DNA of 64,000 nt from CAYMAZ01 sp964526285 (GCA_964526285.1 CAZGIW010000005.1:1-64000); one strand, 5' to 3'; shown: positions 41,118 through 51,541, counted from the stretch's first letter. Notes: generated from the sequence alone by a model not told the origin. Translations and numbers: made by a program.

Positions 41118-41673
41118 TATTTATTGTTTATTCAGCTTTTAAAAGTAAATCAATTTTTCCAATTAGACTTTTATAATTATAAAGGTTTAATAGCTCGTAC
41201 ATCCAACTCTCATATACAGCTTTTACTACAAGTCTGGTTATAATCAGTGTAAGATATGATAAGACATAAGAAAAAGCAGGCAATTTGCCTGCTTTTAAGA
41301 TAACATTATGATTGTAAGTGTATGAAAGGGCTTTGTCGCAATATCTCTTAAATCAGGCAATCGTAGGTTCAATTAGTAAATACAAACAAAGGATTGCACA
41401 AATTACCTATAGAAATACTGTCTAAATTACCTATGGAAATAAAAATTAACGGATTTAATTTTGTAATTACAAATGTAGATAATTCTACATGGTACACACA
41501 CTAAACCCGAAACATTTATGACCGCTGGGGGGGGGTCGTTTCGGGTTTTCTTTATTTAAACCCTGTTTTATAGTTGTTATATTTGCGCTAATTACTTATA
41601 ATTGTATTGGTATAAATACCTATAAAGGATAGCAATAACTTGGTTATCTTTAGAAACTTTTTTAAAAACGAAT
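41118..41673. other. Intergenic region with terminators, a short repeat and a G9 hairpin
   Basis: It holds the terminator at 41271-41296. A tandem motif AAATTACCTAT-GAAATA occurs at 41400-41417 and 41423-41440. A palindrome ATGTAGATAATTCTACAT lies at 41473-41490. A hairpin AACCCGAAAC / GTTTCGGGTT (41504-41547) has nine consecutive G in its loop, and is followed by TTTTCTTT. No gene is seen. Confidence 0.6.
41271..41296 (-). terminator. Hairpin terminator in the divergent intergenic region
   Basis: AAAGCAGGCAA / TTGCCTGCTTT forms an 11-bp stem with flanking A- and T-runs. It lies upstream of the kinase gene, so it probably ends a transcript of a lost or very short gene, or read-through from the right. 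Confidence 0.7.
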
Positions 41674-42690
41674 ATGAAAAAATTAGTTCTCATTGGTATA
41701 GTAAATATCTTACTTATGTTTAATTTAGCTGCACAAGGTGTAGCGATTAGTGTAACAGGAAATACTCCTAGCTCTTCTGCAATGCTTGACGTATCAAGCA
41801 ATGAAAAAGGAGTCCTTATTCCACGTATGACAGAAATGGAAAGAGATGTAATTGTTGCTCCCGAACATTCATTGTTAATATATCAAACTGATGGCATATC
41901 AGGTTTCTATTTTAATGCCGGTACAACGCTTTTGCCCGATTGGGTTGCATTGATAACAGCAGTAAATTTGTATTGGAGCAGAAATATTGTAAGTGGATCC
42001 CTTTTTCCACTAACTCTGACAGATGATGTGGGCGTAGGTACTGATATTCCTGATGCAAAGCTACATATTAAAGGAGAAACAAGTGACAATAGCACACACG
42101 CTATGAAAGCTGAAGATAGCTCAGGTGATATTTTGCTTGGAGTGAGAAACGATGGTGAAGTCAGCTTTAAAAATTATACTTTTCCAATTGCTGATGGTTT
42201 GCCAAATCAGGTGTTGAAAACAGATGGTGCAGGTAATTTGTTTTGGGCTGATGCAGGCAGTTCTGTCAATCTTGAAGCTGCAAGTGTATACATGAGTGCA
42301 AACCAAAGCATTGGAATTGCATTTACGTTGGTAAACTTTGATACCGAAAAATACGACGACAATAATAATTTTGACAACACAGCCGGTAATTATATGTATG
42401 TGTGTCCTTCTGACGGCAAGTATCTTGAGCATATCCGCTTTAAAGGAGCACAGGTTGGAAATGGACAGTGGTTCATCTCTCTGCGGGTTAATGGTGCTGA
42501 TGTGGCCTATTCATATAGCCAGGCAACTGGTGTTGCAGGTCCAATTAATGATGCAACAATTAACCTTACAGAAATTTTCCAGTTAAACCAAAACGACTAT
42601 ATTCAAGTTTTTGCAAGATGTACATCAGGGGCTAATAATGCACAGGGGACAGCAGGATTTTCAATTTTTAATGTTGTAAAAGTTGAATAA
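41674..42690 (+). CDS. Secreted protein with C-terminal C1q/TNF-like domain
   Basis: 338 residues with a signal peptide (KKLVLIGIVNILLMFNLAAQ). The N-terminal section (SSSAMLDVSSNEKGVLIPRM, then LLIYQTDGISGFYFNAG) is a motif common in Bacteroidota surface and tail-fibre-like proteins. The last ~135 residues look like a C1q-type beta-sandwich (GIAFTLVNFDTEKYDDNNNF, through FQLNQNDYIQVFARCTSG and GFSIFNVVKVE). It has no T9SS domain. Probably a trimeric surface protein. Ligand unknown. Confidence 0.68.
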   Translation: MKKLVLIGIVNILLMFNLAAQGVAISVTGNTPSSSAMLDVSSNEKGVLIPRMTEMERDVIVAPEHSLLIYQTDGISGFYFNAGTTLLPDWVALITAVNLYWSRNIVSGSLFPLTLTDDVGVGTDIPDAKLHIKGETSDNSTHAMKAEDSSGDILLGVRNDGEVSFKNYTFPIADGLPNQVLKTDGAGNLFWADAGSSVNLEAASVYMSANQSIGIAFTLVNFDTEKYDDNNNFDNTAGNYMYVCPSDGKYLEHIRFKGAQVGNGQWFISLRVNGADVAYSYSQATGVAGPINDATINLTEIFQLNQNDYIQVFARCTSGANNAQGTAGFSIFNVVKVE

Positions 42691-43099
42691 TAAAATATTA
42701 ATCACTTTTTGAGTGTTGTTTGATTACGATAAGGGTATATTAACATGATATTCGGTAAGAATAACCATTTATCTTTAATCGCGACCGTTTTCCTTATGGC
42801 ACACAAAACAAAACCCCATACTGAACAGTTGCAAAAAGTGAGTTGATGCAAAATTTTATGTGTATTGATTGAAAGAATGAAAAAGCACATCTATTAGTGT
42901 TTTTTATCAATATATGGCAGTGTGTTTTTTAACACCCACACAATAAGTCACATAGGATCTGTTTTTGAATTTTTGCTTTGCAAAATCACAAAACCAATTG
43001 CACAAAATACTTACAAAAACCTTCATTATTTACTTACTGATTTCGTTTAGAATGACATTATTTTTATAGAGTTGTTTTTCAAAAAAAAAAAAATGTGTT
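42691..43099. other. Noncoding AT-rich stretch
   Basis: No gene or clear structure is seen. The last 15 nt before the next start are an A-run, typical of leaders here. Confidence 0.6.
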
Positions 43100-43471
43100 A
43101 TGATGAAAATGATTACAATTTTTACAATACTATTGTTAAACGGAATTGTTGTTTTTGGACAAAATACGCAATCCGATTCAAAAGAAGAAAGCAAAGAGAT
43201 TCTTTTTGTTTTCTTTGCCCAAAATGAAGATGAATTTATTTCAGCAGTTTGTTTTCTGGAAAATCATAAATATGTTGACGTGATGCAGCATTGCTTTAGT
43301 GAAAGATTGATTTATGTAATTATTGATAACATATGGTTTGAAGATGAAGCCGGTTTTTTTGAAATGTTTCAAAATGCTTTCACTGAGACAATGCATATCA
43401 GATTGGTTCTTGATGAAAGCGGGCTGAATTATTTGTACACCCAGTGTTACAGTGAAATTGTTAAACAATAA
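43100..43471 (+). CDS. Small secreted protein of unknown function
   Basis: 123 residues with a signal peptide (KMITIFTILLLNGIVVFG). The mature part is short and acidic, with two Cys close to each other in sequence (VCFLEN, MQHCFSE) and a third near the end (YTQCYSE). No domain recognised. It lies 11 nt upstream of the CUB-domain giant and may be co-transcribed with it. Confidence 0.6.
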   Translation: MMKMITIFTILLLNGIVVFGQNTQSDSKEESKEILFVFFAQNEDEFISAVCFLENHKYVDVMQHCFSERLIYVIIDNIWFEDEAGFFEMFQNAFTETMHIRLVLDESGLNYLYTQCYSEIVKQ

Positions 43472-43482
43472 ACAGTTGTATT

Positions 43483-46400
43483 ATGAAAAAAATTCAATAC
43501 ATTCCCTTTATCTTAATTGTTTTTTTACAGACATGTGGTTATTCACAGTCGTACAATATGAATAATAACCCCGTTACAACCTGTAGTGGGTTTTTTTATG
43601 ATTCAGGTGGTCCTGCTAATAATTATGGAGACATTGAAAATTTCACAAAAACATTTACCCCTGATGTGGCAGGCTCAAAACTTAGGTTCAATTTCACAAG
43701 TTTTGAAACAAGAAACGCCAATGATTATCTTGAGATTTATGATGGCCCCAACACAGCTTCGCCATTGATAGGGACTTATCACACAGGTAATTCGCCAGGA
43801 TTTTTTGAGGCAACCAATGCCACAGGGCAGATAACCTTCCGCTTTATATCTGATGCAAATCAAAACAGGCCAGGCTGGGTAGCTGAAATAAGTTGCTCTG
43901 CCCCTCCTCCCTGTGAAAATCAAACCATATTGGGGCTTCCCTTTTCACAAACAGGATTAAACACATCGGCGGGAGGAAATAATTACAACAACACTAACGC
44001 CTGTGCCACCTCCTACATGAACGGCGATGATTATGTTTTTAAATATACGCCGGCAGCAAACGAGTGTATTGATGTTATTGTAACAAACACAGATATCAGA
44101 ACTGGAGTTTTTATTACTCAGGGATGTCCCAATGTAGGTTCATGTGTTGGTTTCAAATTAGGCTCAACAGGAAATCAGGCTATAATCGGAGCAAACCTCA
44201 CCGCTGGTGTTGATTATTATATTATAGTTTCAACATGGCCTTTGCCTGATAATACTCCTTTTGATATTCTGGTTCAGAATTGTGGTCCATGCGAAAATCA
44301 AACAATATTAGCGTTGCCATTTTCTCAATCTGGCTTGCATACTTCATCTGGTATCAATAAGTTCAGTAACACTTCGGCCTGTTCAAACAATTACATGAAC
44401 GGCGATGATTATGTATTTAAATATACACCACCTGCTGATGAGTGCATTGATGTTATCCTTTCAAATACAATTGACTATGTGGGTGTTTTTATCACAGAAG
44501 GATGCCCAAATACAGGCACCTGTGTTGTTTCAAACACAAATTCTTTGGGTAATCCTTCCATTTCTGGGGCGAATTTAACAGGTGGAGTAACTTATTATAT
44601 AACTGTGTCCACATGGCCTCTGCCCTATAATAGTCCATTTGATATTTTAGTACAGACTTGTCCGCCTCCGGGCCCCTGCGAAAATCAGACTATTTTAGCA
44701 TTACCTTTCTCACAAACAGGGATGAATACATCAGCCGGAGGAAATAACTATACCTGGACAGATGCCTGCGCTAGCATGTATATGACAGGTGATGACTATT
44801 TGTTTAAATATACACCGGCATCAGATATTTGTATTGATGTTCTATTGTTAAACACAGGCCCAAACTGGGTTGGGTTGTTTATTACAGAAGGATGTCCCGA
44901 TGTGGGAACCTGTATAGCTTCTCATTCTTCAATTTCAAATCCATTCATAATTGGAACAAGTCTGACAGCTGGTGTTACTTATTACATTACTGTGTCCACA
45001 TGGCCTCCGCCAAACAGCACTCCTTTTGATATTATTGTTCAGGAATGTTTGCCTCCGCCACCAAATGATGAGTGTATAAATGCCATCTCTTTAACAGTAA
45101 ATCCCGATTTATCTTGTGCAGTAGTAACAAATAGCGCTACACAGGCGGCTACAAATTCAGGAATTTCAGCCTGTGTTGGTGTAGGTGCTGATGATGATGT
45201 GTGGTTCAGCTTTGTTGCCACAAGCACAACTCACACAATTGACATATCAAATGTAACAGGCACCTCAACAGACATGGTGCATGAGGTTTTTTCAGGTGGT
45301 TGTGGTGGCTTAACAAGTATTGGTTGCAGCAGAGACAATAACAGAAGCTGGAATGGCTTTACAATTGGTCAAACATATTATGTTCGGGTTTATACATATT
45401 TAAATGGACAAAATCTCTATGCTGAAAATTTTGATATTTGTATAGGGACACCACTACCATCTCAGGCAAACAATACTCCCTGTGGAGCAATTCCTTTGAA
45501 TGTGGGAGTTAATGGTAATTGCATTCTTGATGTAGCTGTGCTTGAGGCAACAGCAACACATACATTAGGAGTTCCACCGCCGGGATGTGGGGTTCCTGGT
45601 CCTGATGTATGGTTTACTGCTGTTGTACCAGCATCAGGAAGGCTTATAATTGATACTGATCTTGCTGGTGGTCTTGTGAATTTTAACATGGCTATGTATA
45701 GTGCACCTGATTGCAACGGTCCTTTTAATGTAATTGAATGTGATATGTGGGATAGCCAGAACGGCTCAGTACCAATGATATGCCGAACAGGAATATTGTG
45801 CTCTGTTCCGGGCAATTGTCAGAAAAACCCAACAATTACACCTGGATCAACAGTTTATATAAGAGTGTGGGAACAGGGTGGAGCCCAATTTGGCCCTTTT
45901 AGTATTTGTGCCTATGAGCCGTTAACACCAGGCCCACCTTCAGAATGTATCAATGCATACGTTATACCTTCAATTCCATTTACACAAACAGGACAAACTA
46001 CATGTTGTGCAGGGAACAATGTGACTTCTGCAATGGCTTGTGCCAGTTCTTATCAGATTGGAGAGGATTTCTTGTATGTATATACTCCCACTCAGAATGA
46101 AATTGTTGATATTCTTATTTCAAACACATTAAATATGACAGGTGTTTTTGTTACAGAAGGATGTCCATCTGCTGGTGGTGTATGTGTTGGAATGAATGTT
46201 CAGAACGCTGGAAATCCATTTGTTTGTGGTGTAAGTTTCACTGCCGGTAACACATATTATATTATGGTTGACACATGGCCAGGTCCTGCATGTACTCCTT
46301 TTAATATTGACATTCTTCCATCAGTGGGCCCCCCCTGCGCATTGAATTATTCGCCAAGCCTGATTCCTTTTTTCCCTGATCCAAATGCAGGTACTGATAT

Positions 46401-47556
46401 TACAATTACAATTGATGACAGATTCTCGGCAACCTACATCCCAATTGGCTTTGATTTTTGTTTTGATGGGTTACAATACACCCAGTTGTTGGTTTCTTCC
46501 AATTCTTATGTGATTTTTGATCCCTCAGGTTGTGCTACTAATCTCCCAACTTCTAATGCAATGCCACACGTTTTGTCAGGTTGGGAAATTACAGCAGCAG
46601 TCCCAAATATTATAAACGCTCCCAGAAACTGCATAATGTTTCCCTGGCATGATACAGACCCTTCAATAAGCGGCACAATCAAATACCAAATACTGGGTGT
46701 TGCTCCTTTCAGAAGATTTGTACTTACTTTTAATGATGTGCCTCACTATGGTTCATTATGTAATACTACTTACTTCTCAACTGTACAATTGAAATTATTT
46801 GAAACGACGAATAATATTGAAATGCACATGACATCAAAACCATTCTGTACTGGCTGGAATGAAGGCAGAGCAATACTTGGGCTGCATAATTTTAACGGAA
46901 CTATTGCAGTTGTGCCTCCGGGATATAACAGCCCAACACACTGGAATGTTACAAACGAGGCATGGCTTTTTGAGTACAATTGTCCTGATTGTTTGGTGCT
47001 GCCCGTTGAACTGTTTGCCTTCAATGGGCAATTTGTCAGACATAAAGTGAATAAACTTACCTGGAAAACCGCATCTGAAAAAAACAACCACAAGTTTGAA
47101 ATTGAAAGGCTGAATGATTCAGGAAGCTTTGACTATATTGGAGAAGTGATTGGAAGTGGCAACACTAATCACACATTGTCTTATGAATTTTATGATAATT
47201 CTGCCCCTGAAGAGATTGCATATTACAGGTTAAAACAGTTTGATTTTGACGGAAAATACAATTATTCACAAACCATAAGTGTTGATCCGCAATTGAAAAA
47301 TTCATTTATAGCTTCCATTTCACCAAATCCAGCTGATGACCTTCTTAATGTGAATGTTGGTTCTGCCTTGGCAAACGGAATTTTTGTTCTGGTTTCACCT
47401 GAAGGAGTTGAGCATGTTTTAAAAACAGATATCAATGTTGATGGGAAAGATGTATTCACTTTGGACGTTTCAAAGTTTCCTTCAGGGATGTATTTGTTTG
47501 TTATCATGAATAACAATAAGGAAAAAGTATTTACTGAAAAATTAATAATCAAGTAA
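43483..47556 (+). CDS. Large secreted multi-domain protein (CUB, pre-peptidase-like repeats) with T9SS sorting domain
   Basis: 1357 residues. A signal peptide precedes a CUB-like domain (residues ~25-140: DYLEIYDGPNTASPLIGTY is the CUB core). Three close ~120-residue repeats follow, each starting CENQTIL.LPFSQ and containing MNGDDYVFKYTP or a near variant and TPFDI. Further divergent repeats come after (NDECINAISL, SECINAYVIPSIPF), resembling pre-peptidase C-terminal domains. A domain with LPVELFAFNGQF and TWKTASEKNNH precedes the C-terminal T9SS type A domain (ISPNPADDLLNVNV, ending NNNKEKVFTEKLIIK). Probably a surface adhesin or degradative accessory protein. Confidence 0.8.
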   Translation: MKKIQYIPFILIVFLQTCGYSQSYNMNNNPVTTCSGFFYDSGGPANNYGDIENFTKTFTPDVAGSKLRFNFTSFETRNANDYLEIYDGPNTASPLIGTYHTGNSPGFFEATNATGQITFRFISDANQNRPGWVAEISCSAPPPCENQTILGLPFSQTGLNTSAGGNNYNNTNACATSYMNGDDYVFKYTPAANECIDVIVTNTDIRTGVFITQGCPNVGSCVGFKLGSTGNQAIIGANLTAGVDYYIIVSTWPLPDNTPFDILVQNCGPCENQTILALPFSQSGLHTSSGINKFSNTSACSNNYMNGDDYVFKYTPPADECIDVILSNTIDYVGVFITEGCPNTGTCVVSNTNSLGNPSISGANLTGGVTYYITVSTWPLPYNSPFDILVQTCPPPGPCENQTILALPFSQTGMNTSAGGNNYTWTDACASMYMTGDDYLFKYTPASDICIDVLLLNTGPNWVGLFITEGCPDVGTCIASHSSISNPFIIGTSLTAGVTYYITVSTWPPPNSTPFDIIVQECLPPPPNDECINAISLTVNPDLSCAVVTNSATQAATNSGISACVGVGADDDVWFSFVATSTTHTIDISNVTGTSTDMVHEVFSGGCGGLTSIGCSRDNNRSWNGFTIGQTYYVRVYTYLNGQNLYAENFDICIGTPLPSQANNTPCGAIPLNVGVNGNCILDVAVLEATATHTLGVPPPGCGVPGPDVWFTAVVPASGRLIIDTDLAGGLVNFNMAMYSAPDCNGPFNVIECDMWDSQNGSVPMICRTGILCSVPGNCQKNPTITPGSTVYIRVWEQGGAQFGPFSICAYEPLTPGPPSECINAYVIPSIPFTQTGQTTCCAGNNVTSAMACASSYQIGEDFLYVYTPTQNEIVDILISNTLNMTGVFVTEGCPSAGGVCVGMNVQNAGNPFVCGVSFTAGNTYYIMVDTWPGPACTPFNIDILPSVGPPCALNYSPSLIPFFPDPNAGTDITITIDDRFSATYIPIGFDFCFDGLQYTQLLVSSNSYVIFDPSGCATNLPTSNAMPHVLSGWEITAAVPNIINAPRNCIMFPWHDTDPSISGTIKYQILGVAPFRRFVLTFNDVPHYGSLCNTTYFSTVQLKLFETTNNIEMHMTSKPFCTGWNEGRAILGLHNFNGTIAVVPPGYNSPTHWNVTNEAWLFEYNCPDCLVLPVELFAFNGQFVRHKVNKLTWKTASEKNNHKFEIERLNDSGSFDYIGEVIGSGNTNHTLSYEFYDNSAPEEIAYYRLKQFDFDGKYNYSQTISVDPQLKNSFIASISPNPADDLLNVNVGSALANGIFVLVSPEGVEHVLKTDINVDGKDVFTLDVSKFPSGMYLFVIMNNNKEKVFTEKLIIK

Positions 47557-47773
47557 TTGATACATAAAAGTAAAGCATAGAAAACATACCCAAATGCATT
47601 GTTAATAGTTAAAAAATGAAAAAAAATATGAAATGACAAAAACACATATGGGATATCTTGAGGATATCATTCCGGGAATCGCATCCGGTTTTTGTGCTAT
47701 GGTGGTAATAGAAAAATGCATATGCTTTTTATTACATTGTAACACAAAAACAGGTTTTTATAAAATATAAATC

Positions 47774-48979
47774 ATGGTAGTAATAAAAAAAGAAATCAAA
47801 GTCATTATAAGAAAAGAGATAATTATATTTATTGCATCTTTTCTTGTTCTGTTTAGCTTAAGTGCTCAGAGTCTGATAATTATAAGTCCCCCGCCTGCAG
47901 ATGGGTATGATAATACAATAGGTCCAATTCACAGAAGAATTGGAGATATGTATTCAAGACATGCTGCCATTTATAAAGCAAGTGAAATTAACTTACCTGC
48001 AGGTGGAACCATAACAGATGTGGCATGGTATAAAGCAGGAAGTGACTCACGTAATGAGCCTACAGACTTGTTGATTGTTTATCTCAGGCATACATCCATT
48101 GATGAATTTCCTGTTCATCCAGTTGTATGGTCTGACTTTGTGCCTGCAACAGAAAACTTCAATCAGACAGGAGTGCAATTCCTTTCAACTGATGGTTATT
48201 GGTTTAACATCACTCTTGATACTCCTTTTTTATATAATGGAACAGATAATATTATGGTTCTGGTTGAGTTTCACAAAGGAGGCTCAACAAGTTTTCCATC
48301 ACAAATTAACTGGACTTATGAAACAGTTGTAAGTGCCTCCTCTTCAGAATCACGCACTTTTATTCCTCCGGATATTGACAGACACGAAAGAAGACCCAGT
48401 ATTCGGTTCAATCTGCCTGTTCTTCCAGTTGAACTGCTTTTCTTTAGCGGACAATTCATCAGACATGAAGTGAATAAACTCACATGGAAAACAGCTTCTG
48501 AAACAAATAATGAAAAATTCCAAATTGAACGGATGGATGATAGGGGAGAATTTATTTGTATTGGAGAAATGAAAGGAAATGGGAATTCCAATAATGAAAT
48601 ATTATATGAGTTTTATGATGATTTTGCTCCAGATGGTATTGCATATTACAGGCTAAAACAGATAGATTTTGACGGTGCATTTGAATATTCACAAACAATA
48701 AGTGTTGTTTCTGCATTGAATAACAATTTAATTGTCAATATTTATCCAAATCCTGCAGAAGATATGATAAGTGTAGATGTGGACTGCCCTCTGAAAAATG
48801 CAGAATTTTTTCTGATTTCAACTACAGGAGTGGAATTTGAGTTGAAAACAAATGTTAATGCCCATACTCAAGATGCTTTCACTATTGACGTGTCCGGGTT
48901 TTCTCCAGGAATCTACTTGTTTGTTATCATCAATAACAATAAGGAAAAAGTATTTACTGAGAAATTAATAATTAAATAA
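47774..48979 (+). CDS. Secreted protein with T9SS sorting domain, paralogue of 51542-53167
   Basis: 401 residues. The signal peptide is longer than usual, with a basic head (VVIKKEIKVIIRKEIIIFIA). The body (residues ~35-215: SPPPADGYDNTIGPIHRRIG through TDGYWFNITLDTPFLYNGTD) is a beta-sandwich closely related to the N-terminal part of the gene at 51542. It is followed by the LPVELLFFSGQFIRHEVNK domain shared with the CUB giant, and a T9SS domain. The last 219 bp are almost identical to those of the gene at 50808. Confidence 0.8.
   Translation: MVVIKKEIKVIIRKEIIIFIASFLVLFSLSAQSLIIISPPPADGYDNTIGPIHRRIGDMYSRHAAIYKASEINLPAGGTITDVAWYKAGSDSRNEPTDLLIVYLRHTSIDEFPVHPVVWSDFVPATENFNQTGVQFLSTDGYWFNITLDTPFLYNGTDNIMVLVEFHKGGSTSFPSQINWTYETVVSASSSESRTFIPPDIDRHERRPSIRFNLPVLPVELLFFSGQFIRHEVNKLTWKTASETNNEKFQIERMDDRGEFICIGEMKGNGNSNNEILYEFYDDFAPDGIAYYRLKQIDFDGAFEYSQTISVVSALNNNLIVNIYPNPAEDMISVDVDCPLKNAEFFLISTTGVEFELKTNVNAHTQDAFTIDVSGFSPGIYLFVIINNNKEKVFTEKLIIK
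48761..48979 (+). repeat. Near-identical sorting-domain DNA, copy 1
   Basis: Differs from 51267-51485 by only about three substitutions by eye. It encodes the last ~72 residues of the T9SS domain. Confidence 0.85.
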
Positions 48980-49094
48980 TTGATAAATATAAGTAAAGCA
49001 TGAAAAACATACCCAAATGCATTGTTAATAGTTCAAAAATGAAAATAATTGTAATCAATTAAAAACTTACTTGTATCATAAAATAGAGAATACA

Positions 49095-50768
49095 ATGAAA
49101 CATCAAATTCAAAATTTCATCAAATCATTCGAAACCCGCATCTTCTTGGAGAGAGAAAAAAAAAATCAATTAAACAACCTTCATGTTAATGCAACACATG
49201 GAAAAAAATTGGTTGTAACCCTATTTTTACTGTGTTTAATTCTAAGCATAGGCAATGCCATTTTCGGGCATGGAGTGGTAGTGAGCAACGTGTCTATTAC
49301 CGGACAAAACACAACTAATGGTTACACCCTCGTGCAGTTCGACATTAGTTGGGACAACTCCTGGCGAGTAAGCTCTGGACCAGAAAACTGGGATGCCTGT
49401 TGGGTATTTGTAAAATACCGTTTAAAAACGCAAACTATTTGGAACCATGCTACCTTGAACACTTCAGGGCATACTGCACCTGCTAACAGTACCATTAGCA
49501 CTCCGTCCGACGGAAAAGGAATATTTATTTACCGATCTGCTGATTTGGTGCAAGGCAGTGTAAGTTATCCAGGAACACAACTCCGTTGGAACTACGGCAT
49601 CGATGGGATTGCCGATGACGATAGCGTGGAAATATGTGTTTTTGCAATAGAAATGGTATATGTGCCACAAGGTAGTTTTTATGTGGGCGATGGCACAAGC
49701 GTATTTTTACAAGGGCAGTTTGAAAGCGGCACTAGCGGAACACCTTTCCAAATAACCTCCGAGGGGGCACTGACTCTCGGTGGTGGTGTACTAGGTAGCC
49801 TTGGCAACAACAATGCAAGTGGAATGGCCAGCGTTGATAATTTTAACGATGCTACCAGTCAAACCTTACCAGCTGATTTCCCTAAAGGATATGCGGGTTT
49901 TTACTGTATGAAATACTCCATAACCCAAGAGCAGTATGTGGTATTTTTAAATAAACTGACACGAGAGCAGCAAAATACTCGAACTGCAACGGCATTAGGT
50001 GTAGGAACTATAGCGGTTACCAACCGCTATGTAATGTCTAATTCATCAACTATGTCGAATAGAAATGGAATAAGATGTGATGACCCTATAGATGCCAATG
50101 ATCCCATAACTTTTTATTGCGATTTTAATGGCAATGACACGCCCAACGAGGCAGGCGATGGACAAAACATTGCCTGCAACTATTTAAGTTGGGGCGACCT
50201 TGCCGCATATTTAGATTGGGCAGCCCTGCGACCCATGACCGAGCTGGAATATGAAAAAGCCTGTCGTGGCAATCAGTCAGCAGTAGCCAATGAATATGCC
50301 TGGGGTTCTACTAGCATTACCCAGGCCACCGGCATAAGCAACAGCGGAGCCGATAACGAAACGGCAAGTAATGCAGGAGCTAATTGTGCTTATGACAATC
50401 ATGCCAGTGTGCCAGGACCAATGCGTGTTGGTAATTTTGGGCAGGGTGTAAACACACGAGCAGGCGTGGGTGCAAGCTATTATGGCATTATGGAGCTAAG
50501 TGGCAACCTATGGGAACGCCCCGTAACGGTGGGGATTCCCCCAGGCAGGGCATTTACAGGAACACATGGCAATGGATCATTAGATGCCACCGGTAATGCT
50601 GATGCCACTAATTGGCCAGGCACAAATGGCTCAGGTGCCGGTTTTCGGGGCGGACAATTTCAAACTACTCCAGCCCAACTGCGAGTGTCCAGCCGCGTCA
50701 GCACAAATGCCGCCTCAGGTTTTCGTAGCTGGACAAACGGCGGTCGTGGAGTTCGGTTGGAGCCATAG
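49095..50768 (+). CDS. SUMF1/FGE-like (formylglycine-generating-enzyme-type) surface protein
   Basis: 557 residues when started at ATG 49095. A membrane or signal segment (KKLVVTLFLLCLILSIGNAIFG) lies near residue 38-58. The part from ~190 is an FGE-sulfatase domain: MVYVPQGSFYVGDG, AGFYCMKYSITQEQYVVFLN, RPMTELEYEKACRG, then IMELSGNLWERPV and the terminal FRSWTNGGRGVRLEP. Catalytic cysteines of true FGE are not evident at the C-terminus, so it may be a binding scaffold rather than an oxidase. The base composition is less AT-rich than its neighbours, hinting at transfer. No T9SS domain of its own. Confidence 0.75.
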   Translation: MKHQIQNFIKSFETRIFLEREKKNQLNNLHVNATHGKKLVVTLFLLCLILSIGNAIFGHGVVVSNVSITGQNTTNGYTLVQFDISWDNSWRVSSGPENWDACWVFVKYRLKTQTIWNHATLNTSGHTAPANSTISTPSDGKGIFIYRSADLVQGSVSYPGTQLRWNYGIDGIADDDSVEICVFAIEMVYVPQGSFYVGDGTSVFLQGQFESGTSGTPFQITSEGALTLGGGVLGSLGNNNASGMASVDNFNDATSQTLPADFPKGYAGFYCMKYSITQEQYVVFLNKLTREQQNTRTATALGVGTIAVTNRYVMSNSSTMSNRNGIRCDDPIDANDPITFYCDFNGNDTPNEAGDGQNIACNYLSWGDLAAYLDWAALRPMTELEYEKACRGNQSAVANEYAWGSTSITQATGISNSGADNETASNAGANCAYDNHASVPGPMRVGNFGQGVNTRAGVGASYYGIMELSGNLWERPVTVGIPPGRAFTGTHGNGSLDATGNADATNWPGTNGSGAGFRGGQFQTTPAQLRVSSRVSTNAASGFRSWTNGGRGVRLEP

Positions 50769-50807
50769 CCAGGGTTTATATTATAAATCATTTAAAAACA
50801 CAATAAT

Positions 50808-51485
50808 ATGAAATTAAGAAAAATTAGTTGTTTAGCAATAATGCTACTCATATTGCAATCAAAAGCCTTTGCTCAATACAATGTAGGCAACGGCTGTGGA
50901 TTTGCGTATAGTTGTGCCGGTGAATTGCCATTACCTATAGAATTACTTTATTTTAAAGCTGAGTGTATGCAAAGCAATGTAAATTTTAAATGGGCAACAG
51001 CAAGCGAAACCAATAACAATTTTTTTTCCTTGGAGAGAAGTTTTGATGGTGTATATTTTGAAAGCTTTGGTGTAGTTGCAGGAGCAGGCAACAGTAGCCA
51101 CACGATTCATTATTCAGATACATATAAAAATGCTTTTAACGGCATTTCGTATTATCGACTAAAACAAACAGATTTTGATGGGACTTACGAATACTCAAAC
51201 ATTATTGCTGTAAATTGTAATGATAAAACAAATAGAGAAATTAAGATTTATCCAAATCCTGCTCAAGATATGATAAGTGTAAATGTGGACTGCCCTCTGA
51301 AAAATGCAGAATTTTTTCTGATTTCTACTACAGGAGTGGAATTTGAGTTGAAAACAAATGTTAATGCCCATACTCAAGATGCTTTCACTATTGACGTGTC
51401 CGGGTTTTCTCCAGGAATCTACTTGTTTGTTATCATCAATAACAATAAGGAAAAAGTATTTACTGAGAAATTAATAATTAAGTAG
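50808..51485 (+). CDS. Short secreted protein consisting mainly of a T9SS sorting module
   Basis: 225 residues. A signal peptide (LAIMLLILQSKAFA) is followed by a short Cys-containing segment. Then comes the domain LPIELLYFKAECMQSNVNFK with ATASETNNNFFSLERSFDG, and the T9SS domain identical in its last ~70 residues to that of the gene at 47774. It has almost no passenger. It may partner with the SUMF1-like protein directly upstream (39 nt gap), which lacks a sorting domain. Confidence 0.75.
   Translation: MKLRKISCLAIMLLILQSKAFAQYNVGNGCGFAYSCAGELPLPIELLYFKAECMQSNVNFKWATASETNNNFFSLERSFDGVYFESFGVVAGAGNSSHTIHYSDTYKNAFNGISYYRLKQTDFDGTYEYSNIIAVNCNDKTNREIKIYPNPAQDMISVNVDCPLKNAEFFLISTTGVEFELKTNVNAHTQDAFTIDVSGFSPGIYLFVIINNNKEKVFTEKLIIK
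51267..51485 (+). repeat. Near-identical sorting-domain DNA, copy 2
   Basis: Copy of 48761-48979. The upstream halves of the two genes are different at DNA level, so only the sorting end was copied or converted. Confidence 0.85.
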
Positions 51486-51541
51486 TTTAGGGATTCAGAA
51501 AAATTCAAATATTAATTTTATATAACGCAAAAATTGACACT

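Noticed and set aside
41340..41400. tRNA-like T-arm string (TAGGTTCAATT) near 41362
   Set aside because: No cloverleaf can be drawn around it. It is probably chance or a very decayed remnant.
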